The notes under the pieces: model-generated
Told to the model about the DNA's origin: nothing
Seen by the model: only the letters and a program-made list of their open reading frames with translations
Database searches by the model: none
Source: Thermoactinomyces sp. DSM 45891
GTDB lineage: Bacteria; Bacillota; Bacilli; Thermoactinomycetales; Thermoactinomycetaceae
Assembly: GCF_900119485.1 (NCBI RefSeq)
Contig: NZ_FPJZ01000009.1
Location: forward strand, 39,383 to 103,382
DNA length: 64,000 nucleotides
Direction of reading: 5' to 3'
Part shown: positions 9,268 through 17,959 of the stretch, one piece after another
Numbering within the stretch: position 1 is the first letter of the stretch
Layout of the letters: every line of letters begins with the position of its first letter
Position numbers and translations under genes: made by a program

Positions 9268-9665
9268 TACATGACCACCACTTTTACATTACGTGAGCCT
9301 AGTTCGATTCCATTCGCTTCTCCGACAAGGCTTCTAACTTCTTGAGTAATGAAATCCTCTAGGGACAAGCCTGCTGCATTTCTCACGTTGTTTTCCTTAA
9401 AAGTAAAACTACCAACACCTGTAATAGCAAAGCCTGCGACTCCTTGATTTTGGAGCTTGTTCGTATCATTAAACACAGTGGCGAGAGTAGAAGCAAGTTC
9501 AAAGATGGCCGGATCTGGAATCTGATACCTCGGGTATTTTCGTGTGAGTGTTCGATGTGACACGTTTAGGATTCGTTGCTTTTTCTCTGGTTCTGCTTCG
9601 ACCCAGTCAGTGTTGTCGATCACGTTCGTAGAGATGTACTGATCCGCTTCTTGAATTGTAGCCAC
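9267..9665 (-). CDS. Head-tail adaptor protein (putative)
   Basis: The product has a helical pattern (ATIQEADQYIST, then KKQRILNVSHRTLTRKY) like gp6/gp15-type head-tail adaptors, which bind the portal ring. It is the first gene of the head-tail joining block, following the capsid region. I chose GTG at 9665 because AGAGGTGA stands 7 bases upstream; a longer frame opens at 9707 but has no Shine-Dalgarno. It has 132 residues with this start. Confidence 0.65.
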   Translation of the reverse strand: MATIQEADQYISTNVIDNTDWVEAEPEKKQRILNVSHRTLTRKYPRYQIPDPAIFELASTLATVFNDTNKLQNQGVAGFAITGVGSFTFKENNVRNAAGLSLEDFITQEVRSLVGEANGIELGSRNVKVVVM

Positions 9666-9749
9666 TACAGTCTCACCTCTGTTTAATAGATTAAAAAAAT
9701 CTTGCAATAAAATTGAAATACCCTTATGATTCTTATAATAAGTTAATCA

Positions 9750-9818
9750 CCTAATAGGAATTGGACGTTTCTATTAGAATAAAAAACGAGTGTCTAGTAA
9801 ATCTAGTGCTCGTTTTTT
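9750..9818 (-). terminator. Two hairpins incl. intrinsic terminator in the capsid-connector gap
   Basis: An imperfect hairpin (9750-9777, CTAATAG/CTATTAG arms) is followed by a stronger one at 9781-9818 with AAAAAACGAG and CTCGTTTTTT arms. On the minus strand the latter ends in a T-run, as an intrinsic terminator does, and it can work on both strands. It lies between the 67-residue gene and the adaptor gene, so it may reduce expression of connectors relative to capsid. Confidence 0.7.
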
Positions 9819-9832
9819 ATATTTATAAAGTC

Positions 9833-10036
9833 CTACTTAGTGGAGCTTTTTCGTCGTGTCCGAGTAGCCGATGTCTCCCCCTCAGATTCTCTATCTACTC
9901 GGGTTACATGTGCCAAACTTGATAGTGCTTGAATCTCATCTTTATTCTTCGTAACATACCTACCTCTTGAAAAGTACCGAGGTTCATCTCCTACAAAAAA
10001 CGTTAGTTCGGAATACATACTCTCAAACTCTGCCAT
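9833..10036 (-). CDS. Hypothetical phage protein after the capsid gene
   Basis: The 67-residue product begins MAEFESMYSELTFFVGDEPRYFSRGRYVT and ends in a basic tail (TRTRRKSSTK). Start ATG at 10036 has a Shine-Dalgarno (AAAGGAGAG). The N-terminal part contains an aromatic pattern seen in small proteins encoded between capsid and connectors, but I do not recognise a family. It stands alone between two terminator-like hairpins, so its expression may differ from the flanking genes. Confidence 0.6.
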   Translation of the reverse strand: MAEFESMYSELTFFVGDEPRYFSRGRYVTKNKDEIQALSSLAHVTRVDRESEGETSATRTRRKSSTK

Positions 10037-10053
10037 AAAACTCTCCTTTCCAA

Positions 10054-10082
10054 TAAAAAAGATGAGGTAACAAAAAGTTACC
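10054..10082 (-). terminator. Hairpin with T-run after the major capsid gene
   Basis: On the minus strand GGTAAC-TTTTT-GTTACC is followed by TCATCTTTTTT. It stands 8 bases past the capsid stop, so it probably trims the transcript and leaves the abundant capsid message separate. Confidence 0.65.
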
Positions 10083-10090
10083 CCACCTCA

Positions 10091-11200
10091 CTATTTCAAT
10101 CCTACGATACGTGAATGAGCTTTCTCTTGGAAAAACTCTAGAGTATACTCTCCTACAAGCATTCCTGCAAGACGGTCCCCCACTTTGCCTAACAATTCAT
10201 GCGCAAACTCACGGCCCTGTAGTGGTCTGATTTTGATCCGGTTGGCATCGAGTACCATAAGCTCATCCGGTGCAAGGTTGTTGTTCAAAACAATTTCAGC
10301 AGCACCGAAATCAGAAATCCAATGATCGACTACTTGACCACGAGTGTTCTCTTGACGAGTAAGACGAATCTTATCTCGGTCAAAGTTAGAGAGACCTGTT
10401 TTCTGTCTAGCACCGACCATGATTACATATCGACCGCCAGATTCCATACCACCAGATTCGTAGATCTTTCGGAACGACTCAGTTAACACGGAATCATAGG
10501 TAATAGTACCTGTACCAACTGTCGAACCGTCGACGATGTTAGTCTCAACAAACGAACGAATACCCCGCATAAGACGTTTCGTACCGTTCTCATATTTCAA
10601 GCCGTTGATAATCGCTTTCTCTAAATGTAGAGCCAACTCTAACAACTTCTTTTGCTTTTCGGACTCATACAGGTTGTCGATCCCATACTGATTGATCGCT
10701 AGTGTCGTACCCGTGATTTCTACGGTGTCATCGAAGATCTGTGTGATATTGGACACACGTTTTCTCGGCTTATAGCGAGCTTGACGTGCATCGCGGCCCT
10801 CGTCACCTTCCACGAACATGACTTCTATTTTTGAACCGTCTGTGATCGCAATAGCGGCTGTTCCTGCATAGCTACGAACGACTGAAATAGTCTTATTTGC
10901 TACGTCGACAGATGTAACAAGCATCAACTCTTGACCAACCTTGACTACGTGACCAGTACGAAAAGGTTCAACGTCTACTACAACAATCGAAGTATCTTCG
11001 GCTGTCCGCGCACCCATTACTGTAGATTCGTCTCCAAAAAGTTCGTCTTCAAACCAGTTATGCTCAACGTTTCCAATAGGGGAGGCGAATCCTACTAAAT
11101 TTAGCATTGGTGTCTGATGAGGATTCAACAAAAGAAGCTCATCAACCACCGATTCTCTTTTACCGATCAGATCGGTAGAAAAAACTTTACCAAATGACAT
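10091..11200 (-). CDS. Major capsid protein (DUF5309 / SU10 major head type)
   Basis: The 369-residue product matches the DUF5309 head protein family: N-terminal VDELLLLNPHQTPMLNLVG, then NWFEDELFGDESTVMGARTAED, a central KQKKLLELALHLEKAIINGL helix and a C-terminal DELMVLDANRIKIRPLQGREFAHELLGKVGD. It builds the icosahedral shell. It is preceded by the scaffold gene and followed by connector genes, the expected order. The start ATG at 11200 has a weak AAGGAAT Shine-Dalgarno. Confidence 0.88.
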   Translation of the reverse strand: MSFGKVFSTDLIGKRESVVDELLLLNPHQTPMLNLVGFASPIGNVEHNWFEDELFGDESTVMGARTAEDTSIVVVDVEPFRTGHVVKVGQELMLVTSVDVANKTISVVRSYAGTAAIAITDGSKIEVMFVEGDEGRDARQARYKPRKRVSNITQIFDDTVEITGTTLAINQYGIDNLYESEKQKKLLELALHLEKAIINGLKYENGTKRLMRGIRSFVETNIVDGSTVGTGTITYDSVLTESFRKIYESGGMESGGRYVIMVGARQKTGLSNFDRDKIRLTRQENTRGQVVDHWISDFGAAEIVLNNNLAPDELMVLDANRIKIRPLQGREFAHELLGKVGDRLAGMLVGEYTLEFFQEKAHSRIVGLK

Positions 11201-11233
11201 TTACATGATCATTCCTTTCAAATTTGGTCAAAC

Positions 11234-11253
11234 AAAAAAGACCTCTATGGTCT
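11234..11253 (-). terminator. Small hairpin plus T-run between scaffold and capsid genes
   Basis: On the minus strand AGACC-ATAGA-GGTCT is followed by TTTTTG. The stem is short (5 bp), so it could only attenuate; it may help set the scaffold to capsid ratio. Confidence 0.45.
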
Positions 11254-11256
11254 CCA

Positions 11257-11892
11257 CTATCTTCCTAACTCTCGTTTTAAGGTTGCATAAGCAACACGGT
11301 CTTCTAGGCGGCCTGAACTCCTTGCTGTTTCAAAGGCTGCCTTCAAAAGATCTTCATTCGTTTTTTTATCATGTTTGTCTAGCTCATGATTTGATGGTCC
11401 TCCGATCGGTTTTTGTTTTGGTTTCGAAGCCATGAGGAACGGCTTTTCTTCAACTAACTTACTAACGATTTCATCAATCCCTCGAATTTCATCTCCCTCT
11501 ACACTTACAGAAGAAAGATCTGCTAAAAGATAGGCATCTGTAACAAACTCAATCCCTGCTTGATGGGCTTTCTCTCGGAAAGTCATTTGAACTCGCTGCT
11601 TTCGAGCCTGCTCCTGAATTGATTCAAGTTCTTTTTGCAGAGAAGAAACCACTTCATCTTTTTCACCTAGATTTTTCTTCAACCGATCTAGTTCGGTCAT
11701 TTCCGCTTCTTCCTGCATCTTTCTTTCGTCAATAAGCTTTTCAAGTTGAGATTTGAGATCATTATAATCGGAATATTTTTCTTTAACTTTGTTTACTCTG
11801 TTACGAACAATCTCGTTGACTTCATCCTCCCTCAGAGTTTTAATTTTCTTCTCTGACTGTACGTCTGATTCCTGAATTTCGTTTTGATCCAT
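11257..11892 (-). CDS. Phage capsid scaffolding protein
   Basis: From ATG 11892 (AAAGGAG 8 bases upstream) the product has 211 residues. Its centre, about residues 20-120, is a highly charged coiled coil (KVKEKYSDYNDLKSQLEKL and following), then come REKAHQAGIEFVTDAYLLADL and a basic C-terminus (LKRELGR). This layout is that of phage minor structural/scaffold proteins (DUF4355-like). It precedes the capsid gene, and scaffold would direct capsid assembly and then leave the prohead. A longer frame from 11961 has no Shine-Dalgarno. Confidence 0.82.
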   Translation of the reverse strand: MDQNEIQESDVQSEKKIKTLREDEVNEIVRNRVNKVKEKYSDYNDLKSQLEKLIDERKMQEEAEMTELDRLKKNLGEKDEVVSSLQKELESIQEQARKQRVQMTFREKAHQAGIEFVTDAYLLADLSSVSVEGDEIRGIDEIVSKLVEEKPFLMASKPKQKPIGGPSNHELDKHDKKTNEDLLKAAFETARSSGRLEDRVAYATLKRELGR

Positions 11893-11962
11893 ATAAACAA
11901 TTCTCCTTTTACCGTCAGTTGACGTTATGTCCTCATGTGTTAGATGCCCATGAGTAGGCAAT

Positions 11963-11997
11963 AAAAAATCGCTAGAAATTCCAAGACTCTAGCGATT
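11963..11997 (-). terminator. Intrinsic terminator (minus strand)
   Basis: AATCGCTAGA and TCTAGCGATT arms (11967-11976 and 11988-11997) form a 10-bp stem, followed on the minus strand by TTTTTTATT. It lies between the plus-strand moron pair and the scaffold gene and would stop minus-strand transcription arriving from the minor head gene. Confidence 0.75.
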
Positions 11998-12064
11998 ATA
12001 ATTATCTGTGTTATGCATAAATAGTGACGTAACTAACCCATCATCCATAAGCGAGGAATACACT

Positions 12065-12382
12065 TTGAGCAAAAAAAATCGAGCTATCTTTCAAATCTCA
12101 TCGATCTTTCTGTTGATTCCTACCATCATGATTACAGGTAATACATTATTGAAGGACTATCCTCCACACGACCGACCCGATTGGGTCTGGATATTATTCA
12201 TCCTTCTCCTAGCAATTACAAGCTTGGTCTGCTTGGACACCTACTTAGTTGCAAGACGTGATCCTGTTGCCAAGAAGATGTCTTCTACAACCTTTAGTTT
12301 GCTTATGTCCTTTGGCTTCGCAGTAGCTACTTTCGTAATGCTCTATCAATGGCAGGTAGTCTATTCAAGTGGAAATTATTAA
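12065..12382 (+). CDS. Small membrane protein of prophage moron, three predicted spans
   Basis: From TTG 12065 (GCGAGGA upstream) the 105-residue product has hydrophobic segments at about residues 10-25 (IFQISSIFLLIPTIMIT), 40-60 (WVWILFILLLAITSLVCLDTY) and 75-95 (FSLLMSFGFAVATFVMLY). It reads against the surrounding structural genes and shares a plus-strand unit with an acetyltransferase. No family was recognised. Such inserted host-directed genes in late operons are morons; whether it changes the lysogen is unknown. Confidence 0.65.
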   Translation: MSKKNRAIFQISSIFLLIPTIMITGNTLLKDYPPHDRPDWVWILFILLLAITSLVCLDTYLVARRDPVAKKMSSTTFSLLMSFGFAVATFVMLYQWQVVYSSGNY

Positions 12383-12456
12383 AAAAACTACTAGTGGAAC
12401 GGCTCCCATCCTATTAAGGAAACAACATGATAAAAAGAGAAAGGAGGACTATTTTT

Positions 12457-12978
12457 ATGAATATTCACATAAGAGGTTCGGATGCGCAAGACTTAGATGC
12501 CCTTTATCATACGGAAATCTCAGCAACAACTTTATATCATCAATCAGGATTTGATATGAAGGATGTTACAGCTCGGACATTGCAAGATCTAGAACAGTTA
12601 CTCAAGGAAACTACGGTTCTTGTTGCTGAAAACGATGAAGGCAATGTCATGGGATATATCAGCTATTTTCAAAATGGACCTTATCTTCATCTTGAAGAAG
12701 TAGGGGTATCCACTCTTTATCAGAGAAAGGGGGTTGGTCAAACCCTTCTCTCCACTTACATTGAATCAGGTAATAAAAATGGTATTCTGGGGTACACACT
12801 TACGACATTTAAGAATGCATTTTGGTCGATTGAATTATATAAGAAATTAGGTTTTGAAGAGTTGGGGTATATGAATGATGATTTTGATACTGATGTATTG
12901 AAAGAAATCATCCAACGTGATATACAAGCAGGCTTAGATATGAATCAACGTGTATTGATGATCAAACTTAAAAAATAA
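12457..12978 (+). CDS. GNAT family N-acetyltransferase (prophage moron)
   Basis: From ATG 12457, preceded by AAAGGAGG, the 173-residue product has the GNAT core: LHLEEVGVSTLYQRKGVGQTLL (motif A with the Q/R-x-x-G-x-G/A acetyl-CoA loop), then FKNAFWSIELYKKLGFEELG. It should transfer an acetyl group from acetyl-CoA to an unknown amine. It is 74 bp downstream of the membrane protein gene in the same plus-strand unit, which is closed by a hairpin at 13006. It interrupts the head operon, which marks it as cargo. Confidence 0.8.
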   Translation: MNIHIRGSDAQDLDALYHTEISATTLYHQSGFDMKDVTARTLQDLEQLLKETTVLVAENDEGNVMGYISYFQNGPYLHLEEVGVSTLYQRKGVGQTLLSTYIESGNKNGILGYTLTTFKNAFWSIELYKKLGFEELGYMNDDFDTDVLKEIIQRDIQAGLDMNQRVLMIKLKK

Positions 12979-13005
12979 ACGAGTTAATAAAAGGTGATTA
13001 TCACA

Positions 13006-13036
13006 GCATTCGTTCTCTTATTGAGCGGATGCTTTT
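13006..13036 (+). terminator. Terminator of the moron unit
   Basis: GCATTCG and CGGATGC arms pair with one G-U, followed by TTTTATT on the plus strand. It closes the plus-strand pair next to the converging end of the minor head gene. Confidence 0.6.
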
Positions 13037-13982
13037 ATTCATCTATAATCGGATTCCGTTTCCCTGAATCAACTGCTATCACCCCTCGCTTACTCTGTTT
13101 CTCCGCAATTTGTCGTACACCTTCGGATAATCGTTCGATCTTCGAAAAGGTGGTAAAGTGATGAACACAGCGGGGATGGAAGATCTGATTAGATGCTTTC
13201 AAATCTTCATATGTGGGGTAATCTCCAGGAGCTTCGGGGGTTAATTTGATGATCCTTCCGATATGGAATCTACATGCATCTTTCGCAGGACCACCAGAAA
13301 TAATGCCATAGTAAGCTTCTCTAGCCATAGCTTCATTGGTCTTTGCTATCCGATACATCTCGGAATACTTCGTCCTAGTCAGCATATCAACGTAGTCTTC
13401 GGGCTTCCATCGACGACCACCAGCATCTATGATTCCTGTTTTAACTGAGTCCGATAACTCTTTTCGTAATCGTTGTAAGATCATCCGACTCTGTGTATCT
13501 TGACCGTTGATGCCTCGTGCCATGTTATTTCTCATGACTTCTCCTGAAACTTTACGCATGGTGTTCCTGACTCGTTGTCTGACGTTCCTTGAGACTTCCA
13601 GTACGTCTGTAGAGGTATCTGAAACAAATAGATCAACCATACTCTTATTCGTTCTGTTAAAGGTAGCGACTCGCAATGCTTCCTTAAACGAACTAGAAGC
13701 TCCTAACTCAACTAATACAGATGCCACACCTTGTCGGGCTACTGCTGGTATGGTAGTAGAAACCCAATTTATAACAAACTGATCAAGATCATTTAGGATC
13801 TCTTCTATTTTTTTCATAGCCGCAATTAAACTGGATCGCTGAAAATCAATCAAATCGACACGATGCAGTTCCAGTTTTATATTCCAATAGGCCCTTTTAT
13901 ATACACCCATCAAACGTTCCACATCACGATCAAAGTTAGGTTCGGGAACTTGTCGTCCTTCAATCGTCAGATACTTTGCCAT
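13035..13982 (-). CDS. Phage minor head protein (Mu gpF / minor capsid type)
   Basis: The 315-residue product has the SPP1 gp7/Mu F head morphogenesis pattern: a helical N-terminal half, a central LTRTKYSEMYRIAKTNEAMA helix, then DACRFHIGRIIKLTPEAPG and HPRCVHHFTTFSKI near the C-terminus, with Cys/His residues typical of the family. It acts in prohead assembly or DNA ejection. Its start (ATG 13982) lies inside the end of the portal gene, a coupling seen in many phages. Confidence 0.82.
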   Translation of the reverse strand: MAKYLTIEGRQVPEPNFDRDVERLMGVYKRAYWNIKLELHRVDLIDFQRSSLIAAMKKIEEILNDLDQFVINWVSTTIPAVARQGVASVLVELGASSSFKEALRVATFNRTNKSMVDLFVSDTSTDVLEVSRNVRQRVRNTMRKVSGEVMRNNMARGINGQDTQSRMILQRLRKELSDSVKTGIIDAGGRRWKPEDYVDMLTRTKYSEMYRIAKTNEAMAREAYYGIISGGPAKDACRFHIGRIIKLTPEAPGDYPTYEDLKASNQIFHPRCVHHFTTFSKIERLSEGVRQIAEKQSKRGVIAVDSGKRNPIIDE

Positions 13983-15570
13983 CTACCTCTGACCCCCTAT
14001 CGTCTGTAACATGCGAGGTCTCTTCATTAAACACAGTCGATTGAACAGTGAGAGCTTCTTCCTCTTCGTCTTTAATCCTGGAGATTATTTCTTCTGCTGC
14101 GGAATCATCTATACTATCCAATTGCTTGATAGCTGAAAGAACATCAATAGTAGCCTTAGCACCTGTACGAATTTGCATGACCTCAGCCATCTCTTTCTCA
14201 TCTTTCGGAAGCCCATCATTCCAACGTATTTTTGGCAGTGTTGCTTCGACCGACTGAAATCCGCCCATCTCGACATTCCCTCGATTAGCTAATTGCAAAG
14301 CATCTCGTAAGGCAGATCGGAAAGCATAATCTACATGGTCTCGTATCCGTTGCACCTTCGATAGAATCGGCATGAATCTAGCTTTGATACTAGATTGATC
14401 TGTATGACTTGTCCCTGTCCCCCCTGTATGGCTTACAGTTTGTCCAAAAAGCCACTGAGGTGTCTCAGCTACTTGATAGATCATTGAAAGAAGTAATTCA
14501 AGTTCTCGGAAAGCACCTTCAAGCTGACTATTCCACACCATGTAGGCTGGAGGTATCTCATCTTTCCTTACAGGTATATAGATGCCACCAGAAGACATTT
14601 CTTTTGAATCGGCTAGATCAGGACCATACATGTTCGGATCGGAATGCTTATATAGGATGTAGTCAATCTGGACAAGTCTATCGTTCACCCCTGCAACGAG
14701 ATCTTCGATCATCTCAACAGTTCCACGACCTTCCCAGTTTTCATCAGTAGTTTGATGTGGAACATGGTAGATGAGGATATGGGGGATACTTGTCTCAACA
14801 AGATCTTCTTCTCTACCCGTTGGAATCTTCTCTTCAATCGTATAGGTAGTGATACCAATACCGTATTGAGTCGAATATCCTTCGGGTCCGTTCGAAGATA
14901 ACCTGAACCGACTATACTCAATGAAACCGGGTATATGTCGTTCCACATTCAGGATCGGTATCTCTGTTTTCCCCTTCGAAATCCATTCGATATAGGCGAT
15001 ATTTACGGCTTTGAATCGCTTTCGGCTTCCTCTTGCCAATTCTGGAAAGACTGTACTTGGGTCTTGGGCTGAGATTATAGGCTCCATTTTGATCGAACTA
15101 GGAACGTAGGGAAGTTCGGAAACATCATCTCTATAGTCAAAATAAGCCTTGATAAAAGAATCACCACGATATCCAGAACCAGCAGTAATCTCTCGACCAA
15201 GTAAGTTTAGTCGGTTTCGTTCTACAATTGAATTCAATATCTCTTGCTCATTAGAATTGGAATCCTTACTAACTTCGTAGATCGGTGGATTACCAAACAT
15301 GAGGTCGCTAGGTTTCGAAGTTAGAATACCGAGCATGTTACAGGCCATATACAACGTGTTTAATTGTTGCTTTTTCAAGTGGTTCTGATATATAGAAGAA
15401 GCTCGATCTAAAACTTCCCAGTGCTTTCCTTCGAACAGCTTTCGCATCCTCTTGTATTTGGCAAGCCGTTCGAGGTGGTCTTCCGGAGGGAACATCTTCC
15501 CGACTTCGAAAAGGCGACTTGAAGCGGATGTATGGTCAAATTCGTAATTCGGTTCGTCAAATAGTGGTAT
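13960..15570 (-). CDS. Portal protein (SPP1 gp6-like)
   Basis: The product forms the dodecameric portal through which DNA is packaged. Recognisable blocks are FPPEDHLERLAKYKRMRKLF, the central DDVSELPYVPSSIKMEPIISA and PQWLFGQTVSHTGGTGTSHT. The first ATG is at 15495, but the strong Shine-Dalgarno AAGGAGGG (15582-15589) is far upstream of it and stands 8 bases before an in-frame ATA at 15570. The 25 residues in between (IPLFDEPNYEF and on) read like a portal N-terminus, and no ATG, GTG or TTG lies there. I therefore place the start at ATA 15570. It follows large terminase, as expected. Confidence 0.85.
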   Translation of the reverse strand: MPLFDEPNYEFDHTSASSRLFEVGKMFPPEDHLERLAKYKRMRKLFEGKHWEVLDRASSIYQNHLKKQQLNTLYMACNMLGILTSKPSDLMFGNPPIYEVSKDSNSNEQEILNSIVERNRLNLLGREITAGSGYRGDSFIKAYFDYRDDVSELPYVPSSIKMEPIISAQDPSTVFPELARGSRKRFKAVNIAYIEWISKGKTEIPILNVERHIPGFIEYSRFRLSSNGPEGYSTQYGIGITTYTIEEKIPTGREEDLVETSIPHILIYHVPHQTTDENWEGRGTVEMIEDLVAGVNDRLVQIDYILYKHSDPNMYGPDLADSKEMSSGGIYIPVRKDEIPPAYMVWNSQLEGAFRELELLLSMIYQVAETPQWLFGQTVSHTGGTGTSHTDQSSIKARFMPILSKVQRIRDHVDYAFRSALRDALQLANRGNVEMGGFQSVEATLPKIRWNDGLPKDEKEMAEVMQIRTGAKATIDVLSAIKQLDSIDDSAAEEIISRIKDEEEEALTVQSTVFNEETSHVTDDRGSEVDGKVSDD

Positions 15571-15590
15571 GTTTTATTCCCTCCTTCGCT

Positions 15591-15604
15591 CCTCAAATTT
15601 GAGG
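15591..15604. repeat. Second copy of palindrome CCTCAAATTTGAGG
   Basis: It is identical in 14 bp to the centre of the palindrome at 7566-7585, and also follows CT. It lies immediately upstream of the portal Shine-Dalgarno, in the gap after large terminase. Both copies are intergenic in the same operon. Confidence 0.65.
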
Positions 15605-15663
15605 TATGTACTTTCAAATTCTCTTCTCAATACTATAGATGACTACTAGCCGTTTTTTTGTAC

Positions 15664-17421
15664 TCACAACCAATATGGCTTTAAGACGACCTTCTTCCTC
15701 TCTCGTGCTACATTCTCCACAGCTAATTGCAGGGCATCAATGGAATCCACATAGTCCCCTTGAGGATACATTTCCATTTGTTCGATCAGAGTTCGGTGGT
15801 TGTCGTTGAGTACTAGAGTTCGATTCGAACAGTACGGCTCAAGTGATTCGATCCTTTGTTCCTTTGAAGACTTATGCGACTTAACATCTTGAATACGAGT
15901 AGAATACAAGCCTTCAACCCTAGACCTCTCCATCAATTGCCTATAGAATTCGTGCTGTGCATTGATTGTCTCAACCGAGATAACATGATGATTGAACTGC
16001 CGTATCTTCTGAATAATCGTCTCCATGAAGGCATGGGGTTGCTCCTTGGAACTGTATTCATCTAAGACAAATATGTAACCCGAAGATTCATGTCTTCCTA
16101 CAGTAAGAAAGGCATTGTAACAGCCCCTTGAGCTTTTCCCCATAGCGATATCCCACGCTCCAGAGATAGTCATGTCATTCAGTCGATATTCTACACCTTC
16201 AAACATCACTACTCGCTCACCAAACTCGTTCGTTTTATATCGATAATAGGCAAACTGATCCGGTTTAAAAAACTGCTCATCCTCTGAAAAGGCTCTATTC
16301 CGATACTCCGAGTTGAAGGATCGAGTTCCCATGTTTGCCTTTGCATGCATCAAATCCCTATAGTCCCATCGCCATCCCCATGCGGTTTCGACCCCTGATT
16401 CTAGTTGCTTGTGATGCTGATTGTAGAATTCGTCTACTTCTTCCATTTCTTCCGACCGTTTATACACTTGAAGGTATTCGTCCCATAGATCAGGGAAGTC
16501 AGGTTCTCGTTTAATGGCATCATGAAATGACTTCTTGAAGTCCTTCCGCTTCAACGTGTGGGACAATAACCCAGTCGAAGTGACCATAGTTCCAACAAGA
16601 ACGAATGCTGTAGACTTTGAACCAATAGGCATAACAACAGAGTTAAACCATTCAACTAGCTTCTCACGGGCTTCTTTCGTGCCTTCGTTATTGATGGAAG
16701 AAGGATCGTCGATCAATACTAGGGATGGACGGTGCGCACCATGCCTTTTACCACGAAGCTGTTTCCCTGCGGAAGATGCTTCTACCAAGCAATTAGTTGA
16801 TGTAATAAAAGCTTCTTCGTTATCTTTTTCATTCTTCGTATTTGCCACGTTTAGTAACTCTCCAAAATCTTGACGTAGCTTCTCGTTGAACTTCAACTGC
16901 TTATTACTCCATGATACGAGTTTCTTCGAGAGAGAATCGGTTTCAGAAATGATGAGTATGTAGGGGCGCTTTCTGTAGACAATCTGATGTAGGGGGAAAC
17001 AGTTCGTGAACATCCCCGACTTTGAATGTCCACGGGGTGCAGCAATAGCTAAACGAGCGGACGGATCAGTATGATCAACATAATCACAGAGGTCGAAAAA
17101 CTCTCGATGGATAGGGGCTAATTCTTCAAGTGGTTGGTGTGAAGTACCGTCATCACTGTTTCGAATGATGTTATCTTCGTTAAGTGGGTTGTCCTGGTCT
17201 GATAGATATTCGTAAGCAAAGTAGGCTGTGTCGTACTCGGCTCGGTGAATCCGTGTAAGCCTTTCAAGCTCCTGTTTGTCATCCAACATCATGTCGACAT
17301 GATGATCGGTAGCTTGTCCATTTTGGTAGATGTCACGTAGCTTTCTAAGTCGATCCGTAACGAGTTGAATTCGCTCTTCTCGCTCTTGTCTATTTAGCCA
17401 CTCACCGTTTATATATGTCAC
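15664..17421 (-). CDS. Terminase large subunit (ATPase and nuclease)
   Basis: The 585-residue product is the DNA packaging motor. It has a Walker A-like loop APRGHSKS near residue 128-135, a Walker B-like LVLIDDPSS near residue 215, and the C-terminal nuclease segment ISGAWDIAMGKSSRGCYNA followed by IFVLDEYSS, with acidic residues of the RNase H-like fold. Start GTG at 17421 follows GGGGGGATTT. It is 15 bp downstream of the small subunit gene and precedes portal. Confidence 0.9.
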   Translation of the reverse strand: MTYINGEWLNRQEREERIQLVTDRLRKLRDIYQNGQATDHHVDMMLDDKQELERLTRIHRAEYDTAYFAYEYLSDQDNPLNEDNIIRNSDDGTSHQPLEELAPIHREFFDLCDYVDHTDPSARLAIAAPRGHSKSGMFTNCFPLHQIVYRKRPYILIISETDSLSKKLVSWSNKQLKFNEKLRQDFGELLNVANTKNEKDNEEAFITSTNCLVEASSAGKQLRGKRHGAHRPSLVLIDDPSSINNEGTKEAREKLVEWFNSVVMPIGSKSTAFVLVGTMVTSTGLLSHTLKRKDFKKSFHDAIKREPDFPDLWDEYLQVYKRSEEMEEVDEFYNQHHKQLESGVETAWGWRWDYRDLMHAKANMGTRSFNSEYRNRAFSEDEQFFKPDQFAYYRYKTNEFGERVVMFEGVEYRLNDMTISGAWDIAMGKSSRGCYNAFLTVGRHESSGYIFVLDEYSSKEQPHAFMETIIQKIRQFNHHVISVETINAQHEFYRQLMERSRVEGLYSTRIQDVKSHKSSKEQRIESLEPYCSNRTLVLNDNHRTLIEQMEMYPQGDYVDSIDALQLAVENVARERKKVVLKPYWL

Positions 17422-17436
17422 TCAAATCCCCCCTCT

Positions 17437-17871
17437 CTACTTAGGTTCAGTCTTCTTTTCTTCTAACATCGAATCGAGTTCTTCTAATTCCTTCTGAATC
17501 GCTTCATTACTACGTTTTTCGCTACTTCCATGATCTTCTGTCACTTGCTTATCTGTCAGAAGAGCAAACCTTCTCATAAAGATATCGATACCTTTAATGG
17601 ACGGCTGTGAACCCATGATAGTTCGTAATAATTGCTTGTATACAAGGGGGCGCATCGATGAAAGTATATCATCTGCTAAGAGGTTCTTATATTCGATAAA
17701 GGCTCGATTTTGTGTTCTCCACTTGTAGAGACCCATTCGGGTTATACCGACTTCTTCGGCTATCTCTTCATAGGTCTTCTTGTTTTCCGTTTCAAGTTCG
17801 TTTTCAACGAGAAGAATGGCTGCTCTCCGTTGTTGGGCGGTTAGTTTCGCTTCTAGTTGTTTTCTGTTCAT
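17437..17871 (-). CDS. Terminase small subunit (phBC6A51-type helix-turn-helix)
   Basis: The 144-residue product has an N-terminal helix-turn-helix, KTYEEIAEEVGITRMGLYKWR (about residues 32-52), of the type seen in phBC6A51-like phage DNA-binding proteins, and a charged C-terminal coil. It would recognise the packaging site and recruit large terminase. ATG at 17871 follows GGAGGACG. It is divergent from the recombinase gene, with 88 bp between. Confidence 0.82.
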   Translation of the reverse strand: MNRKQLEAKLTAQQRRAAILLVENELETENKKTYEEIAEEVGITRMGLYKWRTQNRAFIEYKNLLADDILSSMRPLVYKQLLRTIMGSQPSIKGIDIFMRRFALLTDKQVTEDHGSSEKRSNEAIQKELEELDSMLEEKKTEPK

Positions 17872-17898
17872 TTTCGTCCTCCTTTCCGAGAGTTATGG

Positions 17899-17927
17899 TT
17901 GACGCTGGAATTCTCACTCGATACTAT
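17899..17927 (+). promoter_or_regulatory. Sigma-A type promoter for the phage recombinase gene
   Basis: TTGACG (17899-17904) and TACTAT (17922-17927) are separated by 17 bp and lie 32 bp upstream of the ATG at 17960. The match to the housekeeping consensus is good, so this gene may be expressed independently of the late operon. Confidence 0.65.
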
Positions 17928-17959
17928 ATACACAACAAATCGCAGTAGGAGTAGATTAC

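Noticed and set aside
15408..15617. Alternative 69-codon frame at the portal start
   Set aside because: It is a different frame of the same minus strand without portal-like sequence; the strong Shine-Dalgarno is spaced for ATA 15570 of the portal frame instead.
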